A stretch of 7,191 nucleotides of DNA, taken from the NCBI GenBank assembly GCA_023387775.1, contig JAEWHN010000204.1:1-7191 (forward strand), read 5' to 3'. The notes under the pieces were generated by a model. It saw only the letters and a program-made list of their open reading frames with translations, ran no database searches and was not told the origin of the DNA. Of the stretch, positions 1 to 5,916 are shown in pieces. How positions within the stretch are numbered: the first letter of the stretch is position 1; every line of letters starts with the position of its first letter. This DNA is from Pseudomonadota bacterium (GTDB taxonomy: Bacteria; Pseudomonadota; Alphaproteobacteria; Rhizobiales; Rhizobiaceae). Both the position numbers and the translations under genes were made by a program.

Positions 1-337
1 CGGCTTCCTGGTCGCCGACGATCTGGTAGGTCTTTTCTTCGTCCGTTTCCTCGTCGACCAGCTTGACGGTGGCGCCGAACTTGATCTTTTCGCCGGAAAG
101 CTTGGAGATGTCGATCACCTCGGCGCGGGCGATGAGATCCTCAAGTTCGTTGACACGCCCCTCGTTAAGGCTCTGCGCTTCCTTTGCGGCGTGATATTCC
201 GCGTTTTCGGACAGATCGCCATGGGCGCGCGCCTCGGAGATCGCCTCGATGATGCGCGGACGTTCGTCCTGCTGGCGCCAGCGCAGTTCTTCCTTCAGCG
301 TTTCGAATCCGGCGGCGGTCATGGGGACCTTGTTCAT
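1..337 (-). CDS. greA: Transcription elongation factor GreA (N-terminal 112 residues, partial)
   Basis: GreA binds in the RNA polymerase secondary channel and stimulates cleavage of backtracked RNA, which rescues stalled complexes in the cytoplasm. The reverse strand encodes MNKVPMTAAGFETLKEEL at the start, the usual GreA opening. It continues through the N-terminal coiled coil (about residues 8-75) with the tip motif DLSENAEY at 41-48, where D41 and E44 are the conserved acidic residues placed at the polymerase active site. The C-terminal FKBP-like domain begins near residue 80 (KIKFGATVKL at 84-93). The gene runs off the left edge; the family is about 157 residues, so roughly 45 are missing. 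The ATG at 337-335 is chosen because it has a good ribosome binding site (AGGAAAGG, 347-354) and gives the standard N-terminus. The gene is divergent from the sugar dehydrogenase, and a terminator-like hairpin lies in its leader. Identification is firm. Confidence 0.96.
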   Translation of the reverse strand, partial: MNKVPMTAAGFETLKEELRWRQQDERPRIIEAISEARAHGDLSENAEYHAAKEAQSLNEGRVNELEDLIARAEVIDISKLSGEKIKFGATVKLVDEETDEEKTYQIVGDQEA

Positions 338-346
338 GATAGTCAG

Positions 347-354
347 CCTTTCCT
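347..354 (-). promoter_or_regulatory. Ribosome binding site of greA
   Basis: Read on the minus strand this is AGGAAAGG, ending 9 bases before the greA ATG (first base at 337). It supports that start codon over any upstream alternative. Confidence 0.7.
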
Positions 355-406
355 CAAAACACCTTCCCCCGCTGCAATTCCTGCTTGAAAAAACGTGGGC
401 CGGCAC

Positions 407-447
407 AAAAAGAAAACGGTCCAGCGGCAAGGGCCGCACGAACCGTT
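407..447 (-). terminator. Intrinsic terminator / attenuator in the greA leader
   Basis: Read on the minus strand, AACGGT (447-442) pairs with ACCGTT (420-415). An inner stem GCGGC (437-433) pairs with GCCGC (428-424) around a four-base loop. The two stems are separated by a small internal loop. The hairpin is followed directly by a tract of seven T in eight bases (414-407), the classic rho-independent layout. No minus-strand gene lies upstream until the far end of the sugar dehydrogenase, which is itself on the plus strand. The terminator therefore sits inside the greA leader, about 70 bases before the start codon, and does not end a previous gene. A regulatory role is an inference; the structure itself is seen directly. 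Confidence 0.72.
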
Positions 448-624
448 GATGCGTTTCGACCAATATAGCGACGTTCGCAGATTTTTCACCTTAAAAAACA
501 GTTTAGCGCCAATCATGCACCGTTAGGGTTGCGCGCTTGGGAAGGGCGCTTCGACCGGGGCCGGCCAAGCCCCCCGCAATCGACGTCTTCTTGCCCGGGA
601 CGCAATGTCGCCTATCTCGGAGTT
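448..624. other. Divergent intergenic region between greA and the sugar dehydrogenase
   Basis: Apart from the candidate greA promoter, this stretch holds a short AT-rich block (481-504) and then GC-rich sequence. An open frame in phase with the sugar dehydrogenase extends back to a TTG at 529. The peptide it would add (Arg/Pro/Ser-rich) does not resemble a signal peptide and would push the true one inward, so I regard 529-624 as untranslated leader. I see no convincing plus-strand promoter and no small gene. Confidence 0.5.
462..491 (-). promoter_or_regulatory. Candidate greA promoter
   Basis: On the minus strand a good -10 element, TATATT (467-462), lies upstream of the leader hairpin. The -35 region is weak: GTGAAA, GGTGAA or AGGTGA, according to a 16-18 base spacer, within 484-491. 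Transcription would start near 453-455 and give a greA leader of about 118 bases, with the terminator hairpin starting within the first ten bases. The AT-rich stretch around 481-504 supports a promoter here, but the -35 match is poor. Confidence 0.4.
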
Positions 625-1779
625 ATGGCCTTGAGAAGAACCCTCGCCCTTGGTGTCCTTTGGCTCCTGCTCGGTTTCGGCCTGCTCACGGCCGGCAACA
701 GCCTGGCATCACCAAAGATTTTCAACACGCAGAAGGTGCGGGTCAGCGCCGAGGTCGTGGCCAGCGGGCTGGAGCATCCATGGGCCCTCGCCTTCCTGCC
801 TGGAGGCGACATGCTGATCACCGAACGCCCCGGGCGCGTGCGCATCCTTTCGCAAGGCAAGCTCTCCGCGCCCGTCAAGGGCGTGCCCAAGGTGGCGGCA
901 TTTGGCCAGGGCGGCCTGCTGGACGTGGTCTTGTCGCCCCATTTTGCCACCGACCGGTTGATCTTCTTTTCCTATGCGCAGCCGGGCAAGGGCGGCGCCG
1001 GCACCGCCGTGGCCCGGGCAAGACTGGTGCGCCAGGGCGAGAGCGCCCGTCTCGAAGACGTGAAAGTCATCTTCTCCATGGCGCGCAAGACCGCCTCGCC
1101 GCTGCAATTCGGCTCGCGTCTCGTTTTCGCCCCGGACGGCACCCTTTTCGTGGCCACCGGCGACCGCGGCGAGGCAAAGCGCGCGCAGGACATGCATGAC
1201 AGCGCTGGCGCGGTGCTGCGGATCGAGCCCGACGGCTCCATCCCGCGCGACAATCCCTATGCCGACGGCAAGAAGGCTCTTCCCGCGCTCTGGTCCAAAG
1301 GCCATCGCAACATTCAGGGCGCGGCCTATGATCCGCTGACCGATCGCCTCGTTACCGTCGAGCACGGCGCGAAGGGCGGCGACGAGGTCAATAGCCCGGA
1401 AGCCGGAAAGAACTATGGCTGGCCGGTCATCACCTACGGACGCGACTATTCCGGCGCCAAGATCGGCATCGGCACCGCCGCCCCGGGCTACGAGCAACCG
1501 CTTTATTACTGGGACCCTTCGATCGCGCCTTCCGGGCTTGCCATCTACGAAGGAAGCATGTTCCCCGAATGGAAGGACGACCTGCTGGTCGGCGCATTGA
1601 AATTTGAACTGGTCGCCAGGCTCACCCGCGACGCCCAGGGCAAGATCACCGGCGAGGAACGCATGTTCAAGAATGCCTTCGGCCGCATCCGCGATGTGAG
1701 GGTGGCGCCGGACGGCTCGGTCTGGCTCCTGACCGACGAGGAAAACGGCCAGGTCATTCGCCTGTCGCGGGCGAAATAA
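625..1779 (+). CDS. Exported PQQ-dependent sugar dehydrogenase-like protein (GSDH/YliI family)
   Basis: A 384-residue beta-propeller of the GSDH family (soluble glucose dehydrogenase; YliI/Asd of E. coli). Family members oxidise aldose sugars with PQQ and calcium in the periplasm. The start ATG opens a Sec signal peptide (MALRRT, then a hydrophobic stretch at about 8-24, cleavage likely near 28). Family motifs appear in order: HPWALAFLPGG (51-61), ITERPGRVRIL (65-75), GQGGLLDV (95-102), FGSRLVFAPDG (162-172), GHRNIQG (226-232, R228 being the conserved PQQ-region arginine), HGAKGGDE (247-254), NYGWP (263-267), YYWDPSIAPSG (294-304) and RIRDVRVAPDG (354-364). The position matching catalytic His144 of Acinetobacter sGDH holds Gln161, so dehydrogenase activity is uncertain. 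The ribosome binding site GGAG (619-622) is close to the ATG; an in-frame TTG at 631 has better spacing and is an alternative start. The gene faces DUF1176 tail to tail. The family is secure, the substrate unknown. Confidence 0.9.
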   Translation: MALRRTLALGVLWLLLGFGLLTAGNSLASPKIFNTQKVRVSAEVVASGLEHPWALAFLPGGDMLITERPGRVRILSQGKLSAPVKGVPKVAAFGQGGLLDVVLSPHFATDRLIFFSYAQPGKGGAGTAVARARLVRQGESARLEDVKVIFSMARKTASPLQFGSRLVFAPDGTLFVATGDRGEAKRAQDMHDSAGAVLRIEPDGSIPRDNPYADGKKALPALWSKGHRNIQGAAYDPLTDRLVTVEHGAKGGDEVNSPEAGKNYGWPVITYGRDYSGAKIGIGTAAPGYEQPLYYWDPSIAPSGLAIYEGSMFPEWKDDLLVGALKFELVARLTRDAQGKITGEERMFKNAFGRIRDVRVAPDGSVWLLTDEENGQVIRLSRAK

Positions 1780-1789
1780 GCCGCCCGCG
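1766..1789 (+). terminator. GC-rich hairpin enclosing the sugar dehydrogenase stop codon
   Basis: CGCGGGCG (1766-1773) and CGCCCGCG (1782-1789) form a perfect eight-base stem with an eight-base loop that contains the TAA stop. It lies in the 40-base gap region between two convergent genes, so it may end or stabilise transcripts from either side. There is no T-tract on either strand, so a rho-independent terminator is not demonstrated. Confidence 0.35.
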
Positions 1790-1819
1790 CTGCAAGGCAC
1801 TGGCGCCTGTTTCCGCCCG

Positions 1820-2872
1820 CTATCTCTTGGCCACCGGCCATGTTGCCGGCCACTCCTGCGGGCCGCCGGCGTAGTTGCCGTCGCAGTCGCCCTTGGCGCG
1901 GGCTTCCTTCAGCACGAAGGTCGGGCCTTCCATCTGGGTGCGCAGCCGCCATTTGTTCCAGCTTCCGCAATCGCCGATGCCACGCCCTCTGAAGAAGGCG
2001 GTCAATGTGCGTGCCGCGTGGTTCCACTCGATATTCCAGGCCTGGGAAACGGTGGTGGGGCCCTCCTCCGACATGTCGGGCAGGGCGAGCCGCTCGAAGG
2101 CACCGTCGCGCTCCAGGAAAAACGCAAAGGGCTGGTTGTAGGCGCCGCCCTCGCCGCAGGGCAGTGCGAGCAGGCGGAACCCCTCATCGAAACCGGCGTC
2201 GAAACCGCCCGGGCCGAAGCGGCTCTCATCGTCGAAGCCGCACTCGCCACCCTCCTGGAAGCGGCTGCGCAGGGCCTCTGGAATATCCGCGATGGACAAA
2301 ACTTCCCGCACGTCGATGGTCGGGCTCGCGCCTTCGCCCTTGACCTGCAGGGCATCCCGGGCCTTCAGCCGGTCTTGCACCTCGTCCACGAAAATCAATG
2401 ATCCGACCAGGCCGGAAAGCGAGAAGGTGGAGCGCCCCTCGCCGGCTGCGGAAACATAGGTCAGCTCAAGCTTGCTGGCCTTGCGCAGCGCATCGAGCAG
2501 CTTCAGCGTCTCGCCGTTACCGGCAAAGCTGTACTCGCCATGCTCGCTTCGGCGGGCCTTTGCCACCGGCAGGGTCAGCACGGTCTTGCCGTCGGCCGCG
2601 AAGGCAACGGCGCTGCCCGGCTTCAACTCATCCTGCGCAGTCACCACGAGATCCAGCGGCGCATCGGGCCCAGCCTTGCGCACCATGGAAAAGGAGGCAA
2701 CTGCCGGCTGCGCCGGCGACTTCGCCAGTGTCTGGATGCGGCATGTCACGGCCGCCGAGCACAGCACTTCGAAATCCTTGATCGCCTTGTAGGCGTCCGC
2801 CGATGCCGCGGACACACCGCAAAGCGAGAGAAACGCCGTGATCAGAAACGGCCGCATTGTGAAAGCCCCCAT
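1820..2872 (-). CDS. Secreted DUF1176 domain protein, function unknown
   Basis: A 350-residue protein with a Sec signal peptide (hydrophobic segment about 8-24, probable cleavage after SAASA at 25) and therefore likely periplasmic. The C-terminal half carries the marks of DUF1176: CGFDDESR (211-218), YNQPFAFF (245-252), FRGRGIGDCGSWNKW (294-308) and KGDCDGNY (327-334). Six cysteines remain in the mature chain (38, 44, 211, 239, 302, 330), compatible with three disulfides. The N-terminal part (FEVLC...TCRIQ, 34-47) loosely recalls IalB-like invasion-associated proteins; that is only an impression. The start at 2872 has GAGG ten bases upstream. A second ATG at 2857 (MRPFL) would give a shorter and equally good signal peptide and cannot be excluded. 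The gene is convergent with the sugar dehydrogenase and divergent from the EamA transporter, with no operon partner. No biochemical function is known to me for the family. Confidence 0.85.
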   Translation of the reverse strand: MGAFTMRPFLITAFLSLCGVSAASADAYKAIKDFEVLCSAAVTCRIQTLAKSPAQPAVASFSMVRKAGPDAPLDLVVTAQDELKPGSAVAFAADGKTVLTLPVAKARRSEHGEYSFAGNGETLKLLDALRKASKLELTYVSAAGEGRSTFSLSGLVGSLIFVDEVQDRLKARDALQVKGEGASPTIDVREVLSIADIPEALRSRFQEGGECGFDDESRFGPGGFDAGFDEGFRLLALPCGEGGAYNQPFAFFLERDGAFERLALPDMSEEGPTTVSQAWNIEWNHAARTLTAFFRGRGIGDCGSWNKWRLRTQMEGPTFVLKEARAKGDCDGNYAGGPQEWPATWPVAKR

Positions 2873-2906
2873 TCGCGCGTGGCCTCAGCAATGCCGGCTC
2901 TGGCCC

Positions 2907-2934
2907 TTGCCGCCACGGGCCGCGATGCTATGAC
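2907..2934 (+). promoter_or_regulatory. Possible promoter of the EamA transporter
   Basis: TTGCCG (2907-2912) and TATGAC (2929-2934) are separated by 16 bases, giving a transcript start about 40 bases before the ATG at 2981. Both elements are imperfect. The placement is reasonable because the divergent intergenic space is only 108 bases long. Confidence 0.3.
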
Positions 2935-2980
2935 AAGCCGCCTTTCTTCTCCACCATTCGAGCGCCGGTTCCCACTTAAA

Positions 2981-3874
2981 ATGACACGACTTCAGGCCAA
3001 TCTGCTTCTTCTGCTCGCCGGCGCCATGTGGGGCATGGGCTTCGTTGCCCAATCGTCTGCCATGGAATCGGTCGGCCCGTTCGTGTTCATCGGCCTGCGC
3101 TTCGTTCTGGCCACGCTTGCGGTGCTGCCATTCGCGATCCGCGAGGCGCGCCGGGCCGAACATGCGCTCACCGCGCGCAACTGGCTTGCATTCCTCTGGG
3201 TCGGCTTGATGATGCTGGGCGCCATCGCCTTCCAGCAGATCGGCCTTCTCTCCACCACGGTTACCAATTCCGGCTTTCTGACCGGGCTCTATGTGGTGAT
3301 GACGCCGCTGTTTGCGGTAATCCTGTTTCGCAACTGGCCGCATCCGATCGTCTGGCCGGCGGCACTGACGGCGCTTGCTGGCATATGGTTCCTGTCGGGC
3401 GGCTCGATCGAACAGCTCACCCCAGGCGACTGGCTCACGGTCATTGCCGCCGCGTTCTGCGCGCTGCAGGTCATCTTCATCGCCCGCGCCGCCTCGGGCA
3501 CCGGACGGCCGATAACTCTTGCGGTCACGCAGTTCGCCGTGTGCGCCGTCGCCGGGGTGGCCGTTGCGCTTGTCCATGAGCCGATCGACTGGAGCGCCAT
3601 CCGCGTTGCCGCGCCCGAAATCGTCTATGCCGGCATCTTCTCCGGCGCCATCGCCTTCACGCTGCAGGTGATCGGCCAGCGCTACACCACGGCGCCGCAG
3701 GCTGCGATCTTCCTGTCTTCGGAAGCGCTTTTCGCCGCGTTGTTTGGCGCGCTGTTCCTGGGCGAGCGTCTGCCCGCCTCTGGTCTGACGGGCTGCGGGC
3801 TCATCTTCGTGGCCATCCTTGCCGTCGAGCTGCTGCCCGCCGTGCTGGCAAGGAAGGCATCGGTCACGCCCTGA
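2981..3874 (+). CDS. EamA-family DMT transporter (ten-helix)
   Basis: A 297-residue inner-membrane protein of the drug/metabolite transporter superfamily, made of two five-helix EamA repeats (about residues 5-138 and 150-285). Helix 1 carries the typical opening LLLLAGAMWGMGFV (9-22). The first repeat ends with the usual NSGFLTGLYVVMTPLFAV (96-113). The second contains QRYTTAPQAAIFLSSEALFA (233-252), followed by GALFLGERL (256-264), the EamA hallmark near the end of helix 9. Such proteins export or import small metabolites; the substrate cannot be read from sequence. The frame is open far upstream and has in-frame ATGs at 2891 and 2930. The ATG at 2981 is chosen because the protein then begins just before helix 1, as in relatives. 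No clear ribosome binding site precedes it, so the exact start is less certain than the product. Its last 11 bases overlap the convergent DUF486 gene. Confidence 0.9.
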   Translation: MTRLQANLLLLLAGAMWGMGFVAQSSAMESVGPFVFIGLRFVLATLAVLPFAIREARRAEHALTARNWLAFLWVGLMMLGAIAFQQIGLLSTTVTNSGFLTGLYVVMTPLFAVILFRNWPHPIVWPAALTALAGIWFLSGGSIEQLTPGDWLTVIAAAFCALQVIFIARAASGTGRPITLAVTQFAVCAVAGVAVALVHEPIDWSAIRVAAPEIVYAGIFSGAIAFTLQVIGQRYTTAPQAAIFLSSEALFAALFGALFLGERLPASGLTGCGLIFVAILAVELLPAVLARKASVTP

Positions 3875-4214
3875 AGATCAGCGCCGCCCCGCCGGCGATC
3901 ATGGCAAAACCGAGTGCGTGGTTCAGGGTCAGCGACTCTCTCAGGTAGAACACCGAAAACACCGCGAACACGGTAAGCGTGACCACTTCCTGGATGGTCT
4001 TCAGTTCGGCTGCCGAATAGGCTTCGCTGCCTATGCGGTTGGCGGGCACGGCGAGCCAATATTCAAAGAAGGCGATCATCCAGCTCACCACGACCGCCGC
4101 ATAGAGCGGCGCCGTCTTGAATTTCAGATGTCCGTACCAGGCGAACGTCATGAAGACGTTCGATGCCACCAGCATCAGGATCGGGAGGACTTTGGGAGAC
4201 AACAGAAGGTTCAT
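3864..4214 (-). CDS. Small DUF486 / DMT-family membrane protein
   Basis: A 116-residue protein with four predicted membrane segments (about 8-26, 36-54, 75-91 and 98-114). It matches DUF486, a small group often labelled DMT family protein. Recognisable family features are TFAWYGHLKFK (23-33), IAFFEYWLAVPANRIG (47-62), LKTIQEVVTL (71-80) and the ending GGAALIF. Size and helix count resemble small multidrug resistance-type four-helix units, which usually work as dimers, but no transport substrate is known to me. The reading frame extends upstream to 4457. The ATG at 4214 is preferred because AAGGGC (4221-4226) lies just ahead, the homologous region begins there, and a promoter candidate at 4243-4270 would leave upstream starts untranscribed. 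It overlaps the EamA gene by 11 bases tail to tail and diverges from the DUF3775 gene. Confidence 0.87.
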   Translation of the reverse strand: MNLLLSPKVLPILMLVASNVFMTFAWYGHLKFKTAPLYAAVVVSWMIAFFEYWLAVPANRIGSEAYSAAELKTIQEVVTLTVFAVFSVFYLRESLTLNHALGFAMIAGGAALIFRA

Positions 4215-4220
4215 TCGGCG

Positions 4221-4226
4221 GCCCTT
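4221..4226 (-). promoter_or_regulatory. Ribosome binding site of the DUF486 gene
   Basis: Read on the minus strand this is AAGGGC; its AAGG core (4226-4223) lies eight bases before the ATG whose first base is 4214. It decides the start over in-frame ATGs further upstream. Confidence 0.55.
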
Positions 4227-4242
4227 GCTTGGAAGATCGGAC

Positions 4243-4270
4243 ATTTCGGGGCATCGCATCGGCAAGTCAA
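4243..4270 (-). promoter_or_regulatory. Candidate promoter of the DUF486 gene
   Basis: On the minus strand a strong -35, TTGACT (4270-4265), is followed after 16 bases by a weak -10, CGAAAT (4248-4243). The transcript would start near 4236, about 20 bases before the chosen ATG. The -35 is convincing; the -10 is poor. Confidence 0.38.
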
Positions 4271-4346
4271 TGCGCCCGCCCGGATCCCGCGCAAACATCC
4301 CGCGTGACGTGGCCCGCAAATAGGATATCATCCGCGGGAGGTCGAC

Positions 4347-4350
4347 GAGG
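4347..4350 (+). promoter_or_regulatory. Ribosome binding site of the DUF3775 gene
   Basis: GAGG ends nine bases before the GTG at 4360 and supports this non-ATG start. Another purine-rich block, GGGAGG (4336-4341), lies slightly further upstream. Confidence 0.55.
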
Positions 4351-4359
4351 ACAACGCCC

Positions 4360-4785
4360 GTGGAGCACAAGCCCGAAAGGGAGTGGGACCTGACAATCGG
4401 TCCTGACACCGTGCGTCTTTTCATCGAAAAGGCAAAAGCGATCAGCGCGGCAGTCAACGAGGATTACACCGATGGCAGCGAGCACGAGATCGAGCTCAAC
4501 GGCCATACGCGCGACAGCCACGCCCATGACGGACTGGCGGAGGAAGAAGCCACCAACTTCACCGAAGAAGAGCTTCGGGAGCTGATCGACGATCTCAATG
4601 TGGACGAGGCAGCCGAGCTCGTAGCGCTGACCTGGGTGGGCCGCGGCGACTACGATGCCTCCGAGTTCCGGGAGGCGGTCGCCGAGGCGCGGCGGCGCAG
4701 CAACAATCGCACCGCGAAATATCTGCTCGGCATGCCGATGCTGGGCGACTGGCTCGAGGAAGGTCTGGAAGCCATCGGCGCCTGA
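4360..4785 (+). CDS. DUF3775 domain protein, function unknown
   Basis: A 141-residue, strongly acidic, soluble protein with no signal peptide or membrane segment. The C-terminal part matches DUF3775 as I know it from rhizobial genomes: EEELRELIDDLNVDEAAELV (69-88), then ALTWVGRGDY (89-98), and the closing RRRSNNRTAKYLLGMPMLGD (111-130) with WLEEGLEAIG at the end. The N-terminus (REWDLTIGPDTVRLFIEKAK, 7-26) is also typical. Residues about 35-68 are rich in Asp, Glu and His and look like a flexible linker. The GTG start is supported by GAGG nine bases upstream and by the conserved N-terminus. It has no co-oriented upstream gene; the next gene on the same strand begins 135 bases later. No molecular role is known to me for this domain. 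Confidence 0.85.
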   Translation: MEHKPEREWDLTIGPDTVRLFIEKAKAISAAVNEDYTDGSEHEIELNGHTRDSHAHDGLAEEEATNFTEEELRELIDDLNVDEAAELVALTWVGRGDYDASEFREAVAEARRRSNNRTAKYLLGMPMLGDWLEEGLEAIGA

Positions 4786-4885
4786 GCAAAGCCGTTCTCC
4801 GCCTGCCAACGAAAGCCTTAAGCGCTACGCCGCAATCTCGCCGCAGCCGTAAACACGCCCGCTGACCTTTCATTTACTCTCGCGC

Positions 4886-4910
4886 CCTATCCTGCCGCTT
4901 TCAGGACAGG
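4886..4910 (+). promoter_or_regulatory. Hairpin overlapping the ribosome binding site of the LAS-peptidase lipoprotein
   Basis: CCT-A-TCCTG (4886-4894) can pair with CAGGA-C-AGG (4902-4910), giving eight pairs with one A/C mismatch and a seven-base loop. The right arm takes up the first half of the AGGGAG ribosome binding site (4908-4913), which lies seven bases before the ATG at 4921. If the transcript starts upstream of 4886, the structure could reduce translation. Stability was judged by eye only. Confidence 0.35.
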
Positions 4911-4920
4911 GAGCCAGTCG

Positions 4921-5916
4921 ATGGCCCGCAAATTTCGAGCTTGGCGCAAAGGCGCGCGGCGGCTCGGCGTCGCACGCGCCCTGGCGACCGCCTCGGCCGC
5001 GATGGTTGCCGCCGCAGTCGCCTCATGCAGCACCGACGGCGTGATGACGTTGCGCCCGGAAGTCGATGTCGGGATGCGGACCGCCGCGCTGCCCGTGGCC
5101 AATGTCGCGCGGCCGGATCCAATCCCGAACTCCCCCGAGCCGACCTTTGCCATGCCGGACATCGAAGACGAGGAGTACGGCGAGGCCTCGGCGCAACCAT
5201 CGTTCGAGCCCGCCCCGCCCCCGGATCAATCCTCCGTGACGCTTGCCGCCGCCGTTCCGCGCGTGCCGGTCGCGCGCCCGTCCGCGACCGGCCTGCAAAC
5301 GCTGGTGCCCTCCAACCCGATGATGGTCGCCTATCCGCGGCTGGATACGCCATTGAAGCCCGGCACTGCCCTGCCGGCTGATGAAGTCGCCTGCCGCAAC
5401 GACCTGAAGCGGCTCGGCGTGACCTTCCGCGACCTCGCGCCGATCAACGATGGCGGCTCCTGCCGGGTGGACTATCCGGTGCAGGTCTCGGCCATAGGCA
5501 GCGTGACGATGAAGCCCGCCGCGACGCTGAGCTGCAGCATGGCTGCAAGCTTCTCGCGCTGGACCCGCAACGAGCTGGTGCCCGCCGCACGTTGGCGCTA
5601 CTGGTCGGGCGTGAAGACAATCCATCAGGGTTCGAGCTATTCCTGCCGGCGCATCGCCCGCACCACGACGCCGTCGGAGCATTCCAGGGGCAACGCCCTC
5701 GATGTCATGCGCATAGAACTCGGCAACGGGCGCGACATCGACGTGCGCAAGCCGGGCTGGTTCGCATTCCGCGAAAAGGGCTTCCTCAACACCGTGCGCG
5801 CCGATGGCTGCGACTATTTCACGACGGTGCTGGGGCCGGGATACAATTACGACCACCGCAATCATTTTCATTTCGATATCAAGCCGCGTCGGAATGGCTA
5901 TGTCGCCTGCCGCTAG
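4921..5916 (+). CDS. Lipoprotein with extensin-like C-terminal LAS metallopeptidase domain
   Basis: A 331-residue protein. The Arg-rich N-terminus, hydrophobic stretch (17-35) and lipobox VASC (33-36) point to a lipoprotein modified at Cys36. Residues about 60-125 are rich in Pro, Ala and acidic residues and look like a disordered spacer. The C-terminal half (about 155-331) matches the extensin-like C-terminal family (PF06904). Despite the name, this belongs to the LAS zinc peptidases (DD-carboxypeptidase/VanY/MepA-like). The zinc signature is visible: SEHSRGNALD (252-261) gives H254-x6-D261, and HRNHFHFD (312-319) gives H315-x-H317. Six cysteines in the domain (158, 181, 205, 242, 297, 330) may form disulfides, fitting a periplasmic location. 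A role in trimming peptidoglycan peptides is inferred from fold and motif. The ribosome binding site AGGGAG (4908-4913) fixes the start. The gene stands between DUF3775 and a CNNM/CorC-type gene, all on the plus strand. Confidence 0.88.
   Translation: MARKFRAWRKGARRLGVARALATASAAMVAAAVASCSTDGVMTLRPEVDVGMRTAALPVANVARPDPIPNSPEPTFAMPDIEDEEYGEASAQPSFEPAPPPDQSSVTLAAAVPRVPVARPSATGLQTLVPSNPMMVAYPRLDTPLKPGTALPADEVACRNDLKRLGVTFRDLAPINDGGSCRVDYPVQVSAIGSVTMKPAATLSCSMAASFSRWTRNELVPAARWRYWSGVKTIHQGSSYSCRRIARTTTPSEHSRGNALDVMRIELGNGRDIDVRKPGWFAFREKGFLNTVRADGCDYFTTVLGPGYNYDHRNHFHFDIKPRRNGYVACR

Noticed and set aside
388..406. A second terminator in the greA leader, at the T6 run (minus strand, 388-393)
   Set aside because: The possible stem before it (GTG with CAC) has only three clear pairs, too weak to call.
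191..449. Two small plus-strand frames over the start of greA and its leader
   Set aside because: They lie antisense to the well-conserved greA coding region and promoter side, and have no recognisable product.
533..551. Direct repeat GCGCTT at 533-538 and 546-551 upstream of the sugar dehydrogenase
   Set aside because: Six bases is expected by chance in such GC-rich sequence, and no promoter elements surround it.
709..1800. A 363-codon open frame on the minus strand opposite the sugar dehydrogenase
   Set aside because: It is a shadow caused by high GC at third codon positions. Its translation matches no family I know, while the plus frame has a signal peptide and many GSDH motifs.
2540..2980. 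N-terminal extension of the EamA transporter frame
   Set aside because: It runs antisense through the DUF1176 signal peptide region and would add a long soluble Arg-rich segment before helix 1, unlike the family.
4215..4457. N-terminal extension of the DUF486 frame
   Set aside because: It lies upstream of a good ribosome binding site and overlaps the divergent DUF3775 start; the family homology begins at the ATG at 4214.
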